64,000 nucleotides of DNA from Rehmannia glutinosa. Taxonomy: Eukaryota > Streptophyta > Magnoliopsida > Lamiales > Orobanchaceae. Both the position numbers and the translations under genes were made by a program. The notes under the pieces were generated by a model. That model had not been told where the DNA came from, did no database searches, and saw only the letters and a list, made by a program, of their open reading frames with translations. Below are positions 48,401-58,489 of the stretch, in pieces; the first letter of the stretch is position 1; every line of letters starts with the position of its first letter. Location: contig CM071936.1 in NCBI GenBank assembly GCA_016081115.2, positions 84,435,943-84,499,942 of the forward strand. The letters run 5' to 3'.

Positions 48401-49633
48401 TTCAAGATATCGAAGATTGCTTATCCTTCCGATAATCATCTTCATCCAAATAACTCCACCAACGCCATATTGCTACTCGTGAATTTTCAAAAATTTTCTC
48501 TGAATCGCTTCCCCTGAATCAATCATACTGATTGCTGGTTGATCTTCAGTACTTGTATTTACTTTCTGCTGAGTCAACTTGGTGTGTCGAGCTCACAAAT
48601 CGGAATGGATACATCGGGGATGGAACCGGCACTCACCGCTATTCCACTCTTCCTACCCCATCGTCCTAATCCCGCAAATCGAGGGACGGAGTGTCCAAGG
48701 GGAAGCGGGTCGTAGTACTTGAGGTATAATCATGATTATGACGATCCGAGCCTTGCAAGCTCCACTTTGTTGATTTTGTCTTTGCCTATGGAGCGATAAG
48801 GTGACTGTCTTGACCATCCCCGCCTGGGAGTTACAAGGAAGAACGAAGGAATCGATGTCCATCCACACGATTCCGGAGTTATCGTGACCCATTTGGTTGG
48901 TGCTACAAATCCGTGCAACCGCAACAACTTGTTTTGCATTGGATGGCGCTACAAATCCGTGACGCAACCATTAATTGCCTTGCATGTGATTGGCGTTACA
49001 TTTCCGCACGCAATCCTACCTGTCTTGACCAATCACATAGTGCTGTGTGACCATGAATCGCTTTTCTCGAATCGTATAAGTATATTATTTAAATATATTT
49101 ATCACGACGCTTATGAATCGTGTGTGTGAATTCATGCATCATACTCACGCGCGTTTTCATATAATCAAGTTTTCTCACATTAACTATATATCGCCACACT
49201 TGCACACGATCACCCCATCCACCGAGATTTTTGTCTCATCCCCACCTATTTTCTATCCTTAGATGAGGACTTCGTTGAAGATGCTGAACCGACCACGGAT
49301 TGAGCCTTGTACTCCGCTTGTTGGATTTACTACTTCTTCTTATTGTTGTTGGACTTTTTTCTTGTGTTGTTGTTGGACTCTTGTATTTCTTTCCATTCTG
49401 GTTTGTAACTGAAGGGCGTAGGACCCTTTGACTTTAAGTTGTTATATTTGGTTGATTTTTCGGGTATGTAATTTGGATTATGAATCGTGGATCGTAAGTT
49501 GTATTTGTACTTGTTATTTATTTCATTGCTATTTAGACTCTGTTTCATTGGGTTCTCGTTGATATTTGTCTAGACTGTTTGGTTATTGTATTTAAGTTGT
49601 GGATCGTCGTCACGTTCCGTTTGGGGCGTGACA
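45476..49633 (+). mobile_element. Solo LTR, 4158 bp
   Basis: It begins TGTGAAGCCCCGATTTTT and ends GTTTGGGGCGTGACA, a TG...CA LTR with nearly complementary ends (TGTGAAGCCCC/GGGGCGTGACA), of the kind seen in Tekay/Tat-type Gypsy elements. It interrupts a gag reading frame, which proves insertion. No primer site or protein domain follows, so it is a solo LTR. The flanks gctag and tttgg do not match, so a target duplication is not visible. Inside are repeated CAAGGTAAG-type words at 46580, 46757 and 46929 that look like splice donors, and unsupported short frames near 48650-49130. Confidence 0.75.
46296..46510. repeat. CATCTTCAAA minisatellite inside the solo LTR
   Basis: About seven units of 20-32 bp, each beginning (A)CATCTTCAAA and usually followed by TTCAAACAC. 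Degenerate in length and sequence. Pyrimidine-rich, without coding sense. Confidence 0.8.
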
Positions 49634-49900
49634 TTTGGATCTTTTCCTTAACTGTTTTGTTGTTTTCTCAATTTCCAAATTAATGGGTATTGGCTGGGCA
49701 GATCTTGAACGCGTGATCATGCACTCTCTGCACTCAACAAAAATAATGTTAGAGCTAAAGAAATAAAATTTATTCACAAAAGAAAAATCGAAAATAAAAA
49801 AAAACATTTATACAAAAATCAAAAAAAAAAATATTTACAAATTTTTTGCTTCAATTAAGATTGAACTACTTGTCACTATATCTAAGTAGAATCTTTCAAT

Positions 49901-49917
49901 CCCCAACAACAGTGCTA
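49901..49917 (-). other. Decayed tRNA-Asp-type primer site of Gypsy copy 2
   Basis: Reverse strand TAGCACTGTTGTTGGGG. Against the copy 1 site it differs at four places, all G-to-A or C-to-T, as expected from deamination of methylated cytosine on either strand. Confidence 0.7.
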
Positions 49918-49923
49918 AGAACT

Positions 49924-51391
49924 TGATCGGGAAATGTTTTTCACTATACTGCAAATATACATCATAATTTATAGAATAATGGCAAGCAAGATCGTATTCC
50001 TCGGGGATTGAATACGAAACACATAGGCTATAATAACATCGTACTCCAATTTTATTGATGTGACCGAAAATCATAATTTTAAAAATCCTAAATAAAGAAG
50101 TAAAAATAAAATATGTAAATTTATAAAAACCCGAACTCCACAAGTCTTTTCAACAAATACGAAAGCAACCCTAGGCACATTATCTCAACATGCTTCTTCA
50201 ATATTAAATCCAGTTAATGTTTATCAAAACCAGTTCATGTGGGTTCAATTCCTAAACTTGTTTATTCCCCCTCCCGAAGCAAATAAACTGTTGATTAATA
50301 CCAATTGCTAGCATCCCTACTCAACAATTAATATTAACTCCCAAAAGATCTTTGAATTGAAGTACTCCCCACAAACAATTGTAGTCTCCCGATTTTTATT
50401 ACCCCTATTTATGTCTGAATCCGATTTTCGTTTGTTAGAACTCATCTCCTGAATTATGAACTAACAAATATGACATGCAAATTATTGGCCAAATAATCGA
50501 CAAGAAATAAACATTCAAATTCATATAATAGAACATATAAATCAATTAAGAAAACAATCAATAAAGATTTAAAATGAATCCACAGTTTTGATTATGCCCT
50601 AGGATCAGAAAGATTAGCCCAACATATTTGATAACAAATTCATAGACAAAGTTGAAATCAAATAGTTTGACATCATTTAAGTGCAAACAAGAAATCTATA
50701 TTAAGAAAGAAAAATCCTTTTTATCAGGATGGATCTTCCCTCCAAGCCTTCGAATCCCTTGCGCTTCTGTAGATGTGAAAGGCCTTGTAGTGCTCTTCGT
50801 AGGTTAGCCCTCCTCTCTCAGAAGACTGTTGATTTGTGTAATCCTAGTGTATTTTAGTGTAATTTCAGATGTAATGACTTATATGTTCATGTGGGATCTT
50901 GGTCCCTTTGTATAGGTGATTTGAGAGATCACTTGTAGAGTTTTGACGGAAAAAGACACAAATATCAAACGCACACAGATTGCACGGCCATGTGCAGATC
51001 TCACGGCTAGGCCGTGTAAATGGTTTCAGCCTATGTTTTTGCTCCGAACATTTCACACGGTCGGGTCATGTAACATGTCTCTGAAATTCAAGTCGCGCGA
51101 ACGTATAAAAACCACATAGATACAACTCACACGTTCGTGTGAGCTTTACACGGGCTGATCGTGTGATGTGTTTTTCTTCAGTTTCTTCGTTTATTCGATC
51201 TTCTCTTCGCATTCTTCAATCTTGTCCAGGCCTTCCAACTAATATATTTTCGTTTAAGCTCCGTTTCCTGTAAAAAGTTACAAGAATATGCAACTTCTAA
51301 GGAAACCAAGTAAATACAATAAATGTGCATGCAAATACATCAATAATATATCATTTTAAGCTCTTAAATGCACTTATATTTACACATATCA
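49924..51391 (-). repeat. 5' LTR of Gypsy copy 2
   Basis: Forward ends TGATCGGGAAATG (49924) and TTTACACATATCA (51379-51391). It is the inverted relative of the LTR at 56842-58329: both contain the block around GGATCCATCCTGAC (or its complement), the CACAAGGCCTTTCACATCTAC block and the GATCAAGTTCT/GATCAAGTTTT end. No genes inside. Confidence 0.8.
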
Positions 51392-51411
51392 GGGATTCAT
51401 TTCTCCATCAT

Positions 51412-52630
51412 TTAGTTGTGTTTGCTTAAGTTAAAAAATGAGACGTGAGAGGTTATCAACTCGTTATCTACTTCCTTATGCCAATCCAACGCAACATTGA
51501 AAATCTGACCACAACTTTTGTAACATTGAAGTAGTTTCTGCACTTGCCGTATATTCAATCCAAGAACTTCCTTTCGAGAACTTAGGTAACGATCCAAGTT
51601 CTGTCCATCATTTTATCAAGTATTGTTCTGGGATTTTGTCAACGTCTTTGAGTAGGATGAAAATATGGCGGCACAATAGTCCCATGCTTTCAAACGTATT
51701 GCAGCTACACGTTGCCATGAATTCTTGTTTGTTTAAAATTTATGTGTATACCCCTGCTTTGGTCTCCTTAATTAAATAAGTACACCTGTCAGGAAGGAAA
51801 AATTGGGTGGGGATCCTTATAATTATATAAAGATATTAAGAAGCAGATATTGCTTCCTAAATAAGCAATTTTTCGTATTAAGTTAGCAATACAAAATGCT
51901 AAAAAATAAACACGAAAAAAGAGAAATGAAATTGAATACCATTTTTAAATTTTATTTGCTTGAATTAATTGTCTGGAGTCCATAAAAAGAAAAACAAAGT
52001 TGAACACTGTTAATACTAAGAGAGGATAATACATGTCAGAATCTTCGTTGATTTGCAACATTGTACGATTATAACAAGAAACCACTATTTCTGCACTCAC
52101 TTTAGTGAGCAATGAGCTTGTAAATATTGATGCCACATGTTTTTTGATCGTCAACGATGTTTAGAAGTCATGCATATTTTTTCCCCACTCGCTGTTTAAT
52201 TTATCTGTGGCATGTCTTCGAGCATCCATTGCACTATCAAAGTGCATTAAAAACTCGACCAAGTTATATTGAGGGTTGGTGAAATCACCAAACCAGCTAT
52301 TAGCACTTTTAGATCTTGAAGTGGTTAACAGACCGCCCATCCTAACATCTTTGAAGTATGTTGGAATCTAGGAATTTCGAATTTCAAACATATTTTTCAA
52401 CCATGTATTTGATGTCAAGTTGAAATATGTAATTATTTTGTTCCATTCTTCTTCAAATTCTATTGGATTTAAAGAATTGTCCCAGACGATTTTGCTTAGT
52501 CTCCACATGAAATTACCATCCTTCATTATTGCATGCCTAACCTTAACGCTTACCTTTTCCATTATCTGCCACATGCATAATCGGTGCCTTGCCTCTTTGA
52601 ATACTACCTTTATTGCCAAATCTCACAATG
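51412..52630 (-). pseudogene. FRS-type MULE transposase, C-terminal half
   Basis: Reverse-strand relic in order: VVFKEARHRLCMWQIMEK (52605-52550), the middle segment to KNMFEIRNS (52368), MGGLL.TTSRSKSANSWFG and FTNPQYNLVEFLMHFDSAM (52340-52240), the region to 51945, and a SWIM zinc-finger-like part (CSCNTFESMGLLCRH near 51715-51660), which MULE B has lost. Stops and frameshifts lie near 52370, 52290, 52170 and 51600. The N-terminal half is missing: a Copia fragment starts at about 52630. No MULE ends are seen around it. Confidence 0.85.
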
Positions 52631-54290
52631 TCTAAAATTAAGATGAGTACAAACAAAATCTTTCCTCTTAATTTGCCATTAACTGAGAAAATTGCACTTG
52701 AAAATACCACAGAAGAAGTACATAATCTCTGGCATTTGAGATATGGGAATTTGAGCTACAAAGGTCTAAATTTGTTGAAAAAGGAAAATATGGTCTTTGG
52801 TCTTCTTAATATTCTGGATCAAGACAAGACATGTGAAGGATGTATATTTGGCAAATGCATCGTATGTCATTTCCAAAGACATCATACAGAGCCAAAGCTC
52901 CTCTTGAGATAGTGCATGCAGATATTTGTGGGCCAACACAAACAACATTTCTCAATGACTATAGGTATTTTCTACTGTTCATTAATGATTTTTCCAGAAT
53001 GATGTGGGTTTACATTTTGACGTAAAAGTCAGAAGCATTTCCAAAATTTATGGATTTCAAAAACTCTTTGGAAAATCAAAGTAGCCGAAAAATAGAGACT
53101 CTACGGACAGATCGAGGAGGAGACTTCGCCGGGAAATCCTTCTTGGATTATTGAAAAAACAAAGGGATCCACAGATAATTAATAGTTCGTTACAGCCCAC
53201 AACAAAATGGCGTTCCAAAATGAAACAATCACACAATAGTCGAGATGGCATGGAGCATGATGACAGGCAAAAGACTTCCAAAATATTTTTGGGCGGAAGC
53301 GGTCCATGCAACAGTATATATTTTGAACTGTTCACCAACAAAACCAGTTCCAAATAAGACGCCATATGTAGTGTGGCACCAAAGAAAGCCACAGGTAAAC
53401 CATCTCAAAGTTCTTGATTGCAATTCTTATTCTCATATTCCATCTCAACAAAGAGAAAAGTTCGATTCAAAATGAGAAAAATGATCCTTGTTAGTTATAG
53501 TGATGAATCCAAAGTATATCATTTGCTAAACCCAAAGACAAATAAACTTATTTTTTCTCGAGATGTCATTTTTATGAAATAAAGTCATGGAATTGGAAAA
53601 AAAATGACAAAATGAAAACAAAGATTGTATATCTGCCGCGAAATTGCCTACTTAAACAAGTCATGGAGATTAATCAAGCACCACTCAAGTTCCAGTCCAA
53701 GCTCCAGTTCACCAGGACAATCTGAAGAATTCTATCCAGAATCTAAAAGTCCAATTGAAGGGTAAGAAGTTTAAGAGAAACATACCAAACTTGTGATGTG
53801 TCATTTTTTGTTTTTAAGCCTCTGAATTACAAAGAGGCTGCTAAAGAAGAAGTTGGGAAAACTTCAATGGACGAAGAAATTGCAAGCATTGAGAAGAACA
53901 ACATTGGGAGCTCATAGATCTTCGCAAAGGAAAAAGTGTCATTAGAGTGAAAAGGATCTTCAAGTCCAAGTTGAAAGAAGATAGCTCAATCCATAAGCAC
54001 AAAGCCCGACTTGTTGCAAACGGATATTCTCAACTACTAGAAGCTTATTTTAACAAAACATTCGCACCAGTTGTTCGAATGGAGACAATATGAATTGTCT
54101 TAGCCTTAACAGTACAACTGGAGCTACCAGTCTATCAATTCGATGTTAAATCAGTATTTTTCAATGGTGATCTTGAAGAAAAAGTTTACATGGATCAACC
54201 AGAAGGCTATGCTATGAATGCAAAAGAAGAGAAAATTTACCGATTCAAAAAAGCTCCATACGGATTGGAACAAGCACTAAAAGCCTAAAA
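52630..54290 (+). pseudogene. Copia pol fragment: pre-integrase, integrase and part of RT
   Basis: It starts at the GAG-pre-integrase zinc region (HNLWHLRYGNLSYKGLNLL; CEGCIFGK), then the integrase core (PLEIVHADICGPTQ with the first Asp, LRTDRGGDFAGKSF with the second, SPQQNGVPK before the Glu position), then a gap, then the Copia RT (KARLVANGYSQL, TFAPVVRMETI, QFDVKSVFFNGDLEEKVYM). RT breaks off at EQAL near 54285, before the YVDD active site. Many stops (for instance 53022, 53152, 53475, 54090). No LTR or gag is attached on the 5' side, where a FRS relic directly adjoins. Confidence 0.88.
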
Positions 54291-54500
54291 CAAGCTCCAT
54301 GTTGGATCAATCACTAGGACGAACAAGCTCACTGCTGCTTTCGTACGACAATTCTCTATCAGCAGGAAATATCTAGAGACCACTGCACATTTTTTTCAAG
54401 TAAAACAGAAGGAAGAAGAGTTAGTGCAAGATTTCAAGAAGTGATTTGTTGAAGTCGATGACTTCAAAGCCGGGAATAAAAAAACAAGAAGGCAGACTGC
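54291..54500 (+). pseudogene. Gypsy gag fragment
   Basis: Directly after the Copia RT fragment the frame reads LTAAFVRQFSISRKYLETT and LVQDFKK with a TGA near 54442, the core of a retrotrans_gag domain of the Tat/Ogre kind (usual form: F...F..S......TA..L....Q...E.L..F..RF). No capsid C-terminus or protease follows. This is a junction between unrelated retrotransposons. Confidence 0.6.
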
Positions 54501-55428
54501 TGAGAAGACATGGAGATAGTCCCCTCATCACAAAGAGGCGCCATCCAACAACTCGAGGAACTCAAGGGGGCTCCCTTACCCAGCTCTAGGGGTGCCCATC
54601 CCCAAGCACCTCCTCTCTAAGTGCTCCACCTACCAGAATAATTCCGTTGGGCACCGGGAAGCTCCTTGGCTCAATGAAGTTACCGAGAATGCTCTAAGAC
54701 ATCATACTGCTCCCGGAGCTGTCCGAAGACATCCCTAAGCTCCACCAGTGAATAAAGACCCCTCGTAAGCACACCCTGCCATAGCAGGCCGCGGCAGCAA
54801 TGGCATAAAGAATGACCCTCACTCGATTGGAATGGAACATAGGAATGACTGGAGGACAAGTAGACTCCAGAAAAAACATCACGCTTCTAGAAAATATACA
54901 GGCATAGAAGTCCATCACTGATATCCACAAACTCCCCCCGACATTCGGACTGAGAAGTCAAGAGCCATCCAAATTAGTCAAGCTACCTCTGGAACAAGCA
55001 ACTCCTTACAGAACTCCCCAGACGACCTATCGACAAACCATCTTCAGCTGGAAAAGCTCCGCAAAACCTCAATTCATTGGAGAAGTACACCCAAACACGG
55101 AAGGAGAAAGAAATGCTCAACTTTGTGGAAAAGATGAAGACTCTAGAGATGAAGAGCTGAACTATGAGTATTTCCTGGCCTGCGAGCCAAGTTTCCTTAA
55201 TGCAACAAATAATATAAGTTGCAATTTGTTTCCACCATTTCTCTTGACTACATATATGTAATTATTCACCAACTAGTACAAGACTATCCCTTCCGGCGCT
55301 CCAGAGTAGAGACACTAATATGGTGGTCCCGGAGGAACTGCCCCCACGTGCAACAATAAGAGGTGGTTACACAGTAAGCTCCCCCAGCATTCCTGGGAAA
55401 AATGAGACTCTCCCCAAAGCTCCAAGGG
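54501..55428. other. Unassigned GC-richer DNA, probably retrotransposon non-coding
   Basis: Base composition is clearly less AT-rich than the neighbours, with CTCCC/GAGCTCC words also found at 56090-56180. No recognisable gene; probably LTR or untranslated parts of the Gypsy element whose gag scrap lies at 54291. Confidence 0.35.
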
Positions 55429-55890
55429 AAAGTCAAGTCCTCTAGAGAAGCTTCACGTATCATGGGGAAAATAAAGTCCTCTAGAAAAGCTTCGCGCTTA
55501 ATGGGGCAAATAAAGTCCTCTAGAGAAGATTTGTGCTTTGTGCGGCAAATAAAGTCCTTTAGAGAATTTTCATGCTTCGTGAGGTAAATAAAGTCCTCTA
55601 GAAAAGCTTCGCGCTTCGTGAGGTAAATAAAGTCCTTTGGTGAAGCTTCACGCTTCGTGAGGCAAAAATAAAAGGTCTTCTAGAGTTGCTTCTGCTTCGT
55701 GAGGCAAATAAAGTCCTCTAGAGAAGCTTCGCACTTCGTGAGGTAAATAAAGTCCTCTAGATAAGCTTCGCACTTCGTGAGGTAATAAAGTTCTCTAGAG
55801 AAGTTTTGTGCTTCGTAAGGTAAATAAATTCCTCTAGAGAAGCATCGCACTTCGTGAGGCAAATAATGTCCTCTAGAGAAGCTTTGAACT
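55429..55890. repeat. 39-bp minisatellite, about 12 units
   Basis: Units follow AAAGTCCTCTAGAGAAGC, then TTCGCGCTTCGTGAGGCAAAT. Most are exactly 39 bp, so both strands keep a 13-residue periodic frame for several units (forward KIKSSREASRLMG-type; reverse FIYLTKCEASLED-type). Two units have small indels near 55665 and 55785. Each unit carries a CTCTAGAGAAGCTTCGCG-like inner palindrome. Confidence 0.9.
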
Positions 55891-56127
55891 TTCGGAAGAA
55901 GGACCCCCTCACTGGAGTTCTCGTTAATAAACCTCATCCGGAGGGGAGAGTCTCCATCACGGGGTAGTCCTCGTAAATTTCCTTTCCTCACGAACATACA
56001 ACATATGGATGTACACAGAAAAGAAGTCAAAAATACTAAAAAATGCGTGTAAAAAACCAATACACAGTCAAAGTAATGAAAGAAACAAGAGCTCCAGAAG
56101 AGCTCCTAAAGGGCGCCCCCTGAGCTC
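55891..56127. other. Unassigned spacer
   Basis: GC-richer DNA with GAGCTCC words; the frame at 56009-56251 has no family resemblance. Confidence 0.4.
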
Positions 56128-56430
56128 CTATAGAGCGCCTCTCCGGGTTTCGGAATGGCGCCCCTTCCAGGCTGCAGAAAGGCACACCATGATCTCCACA
56201 CAAACATCTCCTTGCGTGAGGCAGCAGGGCCCCTCCGATGCCCACTCGTGAGAAAGCTCCCAACCATTATCCCTCACATAGAAGAAATTTTCTTGCCATA
56301 ACCTGGCAGGAGAAGGGATCCCCGTGAGGAACTTATAGTGGAAGTGAGAAAAGAAATTAAAGGAAGTATCTCCCCAAGACTTCTTGGCATAGAACATGGA
56401 GTGGAATCCATCTATAGTTGCAAGCATATT
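56128..56430 (-). pseudogene. Possible gypsy-type 'putative transposon' domain fragment
   Basis: Reverse-strand frame with FLTGIPSPARLWQENFFYVR and NGWELSHEWA. The pattern (SGLPSS-x-K-x-W-K-x-x-FFYV-x-x-x-x-GW) is that of the domain named 'putative gypsy type transposon' in plant Tat/Ogre-like ORF1 proteins. Upstream on this strand (to about 56734) the sequence continues only in broken form. The match is by pattern and could be wrong. Confidence 0.45.
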
Positions 56431-56841
56431 TTATTTCCGCATAGCATACTCATATCCTCGTATGCACATGTAAGCCTGGGAACCATTTGTCTAACCCATG
56501 CTCATATTGATTTAAAGATCACCACAAGAAAAGTACCCGAAGGAAAAGTGAAGCCAACAGAGAAAATTGTACAGATAAATCATAATAAAGCACTCGGGCG
56601 GATGAATAAGTATGTTCTCCGACCCCGAAGACAACATACAGAATGCCGAAGGGAGACCCATTCGCTCCCTCAATCTGCAAAGACACTGGGAGGAACATTT
56701 TCTGGCTAACTCTCTTAGGACAACTGCTCGACATCCAGGCAGAGACTTCTGTTAGTACTTAGGCTGAGGAACCTCTTCCGGGCAGTCTTCCTCGGACTCC
56801 TCAGCACGAATTTGATTGAAGCTCTACTTCCCCCTCACCAC
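56431..56841. other. Spacer before the forward Gypsy LTR
   Basis: Probably the broken upstream part of the reverse-strand transposon domain. No terminus is recognised. The last bases before the LTR are CACCAC, the candidate target-duplication word for the Gypsy element (partner outside the window). Confidence 0.35.
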
Positions 56842-58329
56842 TGATACGTTAAAATATACGTGTATATAGGGGGAACTTGATATATATTTGATGCATTTAC
56901 ACACATATTTTATCTATTTTACTTGGTTTTCTTAGAAGGGCGTGATACTGCGTATTTTTGTAATTTTTACAGGAAATGGAGCTAGAATGAGAAGATATCA
57001 GTTAGACGGCCCGAACAAGATTGAAGAATGTGAAGAGATTATCAAATACATGAAGAAAACGAGGAAAAATAAGCCACATGACTTGACCGTGTAAATTCAC
57101 TTGACAGTCTTAATTGATTCCATGTGTTTTTACACGCTCTTGCGACTTGTTTGAGAGAAGAATTTCAAAGACAAAACGCACGACCTGCCACAGTTAAATC
57201 AGACGATCACGTGAACTATTTCAGCCAAAATAGATACCAAAAATATTCACATGGCTAGATCGTGTTATTTCACACGGCCGTGTGAATTTTCTGCGGCTGA
57301 ATTTGATTTCTAATCCCATCAGAACTCTACCAGTGATCTCTCAAAGCACCTATATAAGGGGGACCAAGGTATGGACAAAATAACAAGTCATTACATCAAA
57401 CTAGGGTTACAAAAATCTATAGTCTTCGGAGAGAGGAGGGCAAATCTACGAAGAACACCACAAGGCCTTTCACATCTACGGAAGCACAAGGGTTCGAAGG
57501 CTGGAAATGAGGATCCATCCTGACAAGAAGGGTTCTTCTTTCTTAGTTTAGCTGTCTTGTTTGTACTTAAACGATGTAAGACTATTTGATTTCAACTTTG
57601 TCTATGAATTTGTTATCAAATATAGTAGGCTAATCTTTCTGATCCTAGGACATAATTAAAACTAAGGATTCATGTTTATATTGATTGTTTTCTTAATTGG
57701 TTTATGTGTTCTATTATATAAATTCGAATGCTTAATTCTTGTCGATTATCTGATCAATAATTTGCATGTCATATTTGTTAGTTCATAATTCGGGATATGA
57801 GTTCTAGCAAACCAAAATCGAATTTAGACATAAACGGGTATAGAATTAGGAGGCTTATAACTGTTTGTGGGGAGTACTTCAATTAAAAGATCTTTTGGGA
57901 GTTAATATTAATTATTGAGTAAGGATGCTAGCAATTGGTATTAATCATCTGTTTATTTGCTTCGGGAGGGGGAATAAACAAATTTAGCAATTGAACCATT
58001 GAAATACATAAAGTGGTTTTGATAAACATTAGTTGGATTTAATATTGAAGAAGCATGTTGAGATTATGTGCCTAGGGTTGCGTTCGTATTTTTGAAAACT
58101 TGTGGAGTTTGGGTTTTATAAAATTAAAAATACTTTACTGGTTAATTTAGGGTTTAGTTTAGATTAGATAATAATTTCTTGATTTTTGACCACTTCAATA
58201 AAAATGGAATATAATATTTATTGTAGCCTAAGTATTTCGTATTCAATCTCTGAGGAATATGACCTTGTTGACCATTATCTGCTAGCGACAATGTACACTT
58301 GCAATTTAGTGAAAAGATTTCCACGATCA
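56842..58329 (+). repeat. 5' LTR of Gypsy copy 3
   Basis: Begins TGATACGTTAAAATATACG and ends CCACGATCA. It is the inverted homologue of 49924-51391. A TATATAAGGGG-like box near 57352-57360 precedes GACCAAGG and is the best candidate promoter; the same box is recognisable in the inverted copy (ATCACCTATACAAAGGG complement near 50905). Confidence 0.8.
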
Positions 58330-58335
58330 AGTTTT

Positions 58336-58352
58336 TGGCCCCATTGCCGTGG
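58336..58352 (+). other. Primer-binding site of Gypsy copy 3
   Basis: TGGCCCCATTGCCGTGG, six bases after the LTR, differs at three positions from the tRNA-Asp-type consensus TGGCGCCGTTGCCGGGG. The likely identity rests on position and on copies 1 and 2. Confidence 0.65.
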
Positions 58353-58489
58353 ATGAAAGATTCAACTTAGATATAGTAATAAGTAGTTCAATCTTAATTG
58401 AAGCAATATTCTTATTTTTTCAATTTTTTAATTGAATTTTTCTATTTGCTTTGGTTCTAACATTATTTTTTGTTGAGTGCAGATAGTGC

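Larger units (their letters stand above)
44340..49720 (-). pseudogene. Athila-like gag, split by a 4.16-kb LTR
   Basis: The start ATG at 49720-49718 gives MITRSRSAQPIPINLEIEK and stops at the inserted LTR around codon 30. The gag resumes at 45475 (ALADGNN, NNRNNDEHPP) and continues through VVEDPNVHLAQFLEIYDN, the capsid block YFYNGLSRNPRTNIDVASG, LELLEEMAKNNYQWTSKR and the Asn-rich linker YYHPGLRNHENFSF. The same gag is seen in forward orientation at 58490 onward, with MITHSRSSQPIPIDLEIEK, so the split is clear. Further stops lie near 45410, 45080 and 44690. Confidence 0.85.
44107..51391 (-). mobile_element. Athila-like Gypsy copy 2, pol deleted, split by a solo LTR
   Basis: Reverse strand, reading downward: LTR (51391-49924), decayed primer site (49917-49901), gag start (49720), insertion of a 4.16-kb LTR (49633-45476), rest of gag (45475-44340), then a jump to the post-integrase motif (complement of TTGGGTTGCCTCCCACAAAG at 44105-44124). 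Protease and all of pol are gone. 43983-44106 is AT-rich 3' sequence. Confidence 0.7.

Noticed and set aside
48650..49130. Small gene in the solo LTR (overlapping frames on both strands)
   Set aside because: Frames are short, overlap each other and contain direct word repeats (GGTGCTACAAATCCGTG); they lie inside an LTR.
45471..49638. Target-site duplication around the 4.16-kb LTR
   Set aside because: Flanks gctag and tttgg share only two of five bases.
55429..55890. CRISPR-like array
   Set aside because: The 39-bp units are contiguous without unique spacers, and the genome is a plant's; it is a minisatellite.
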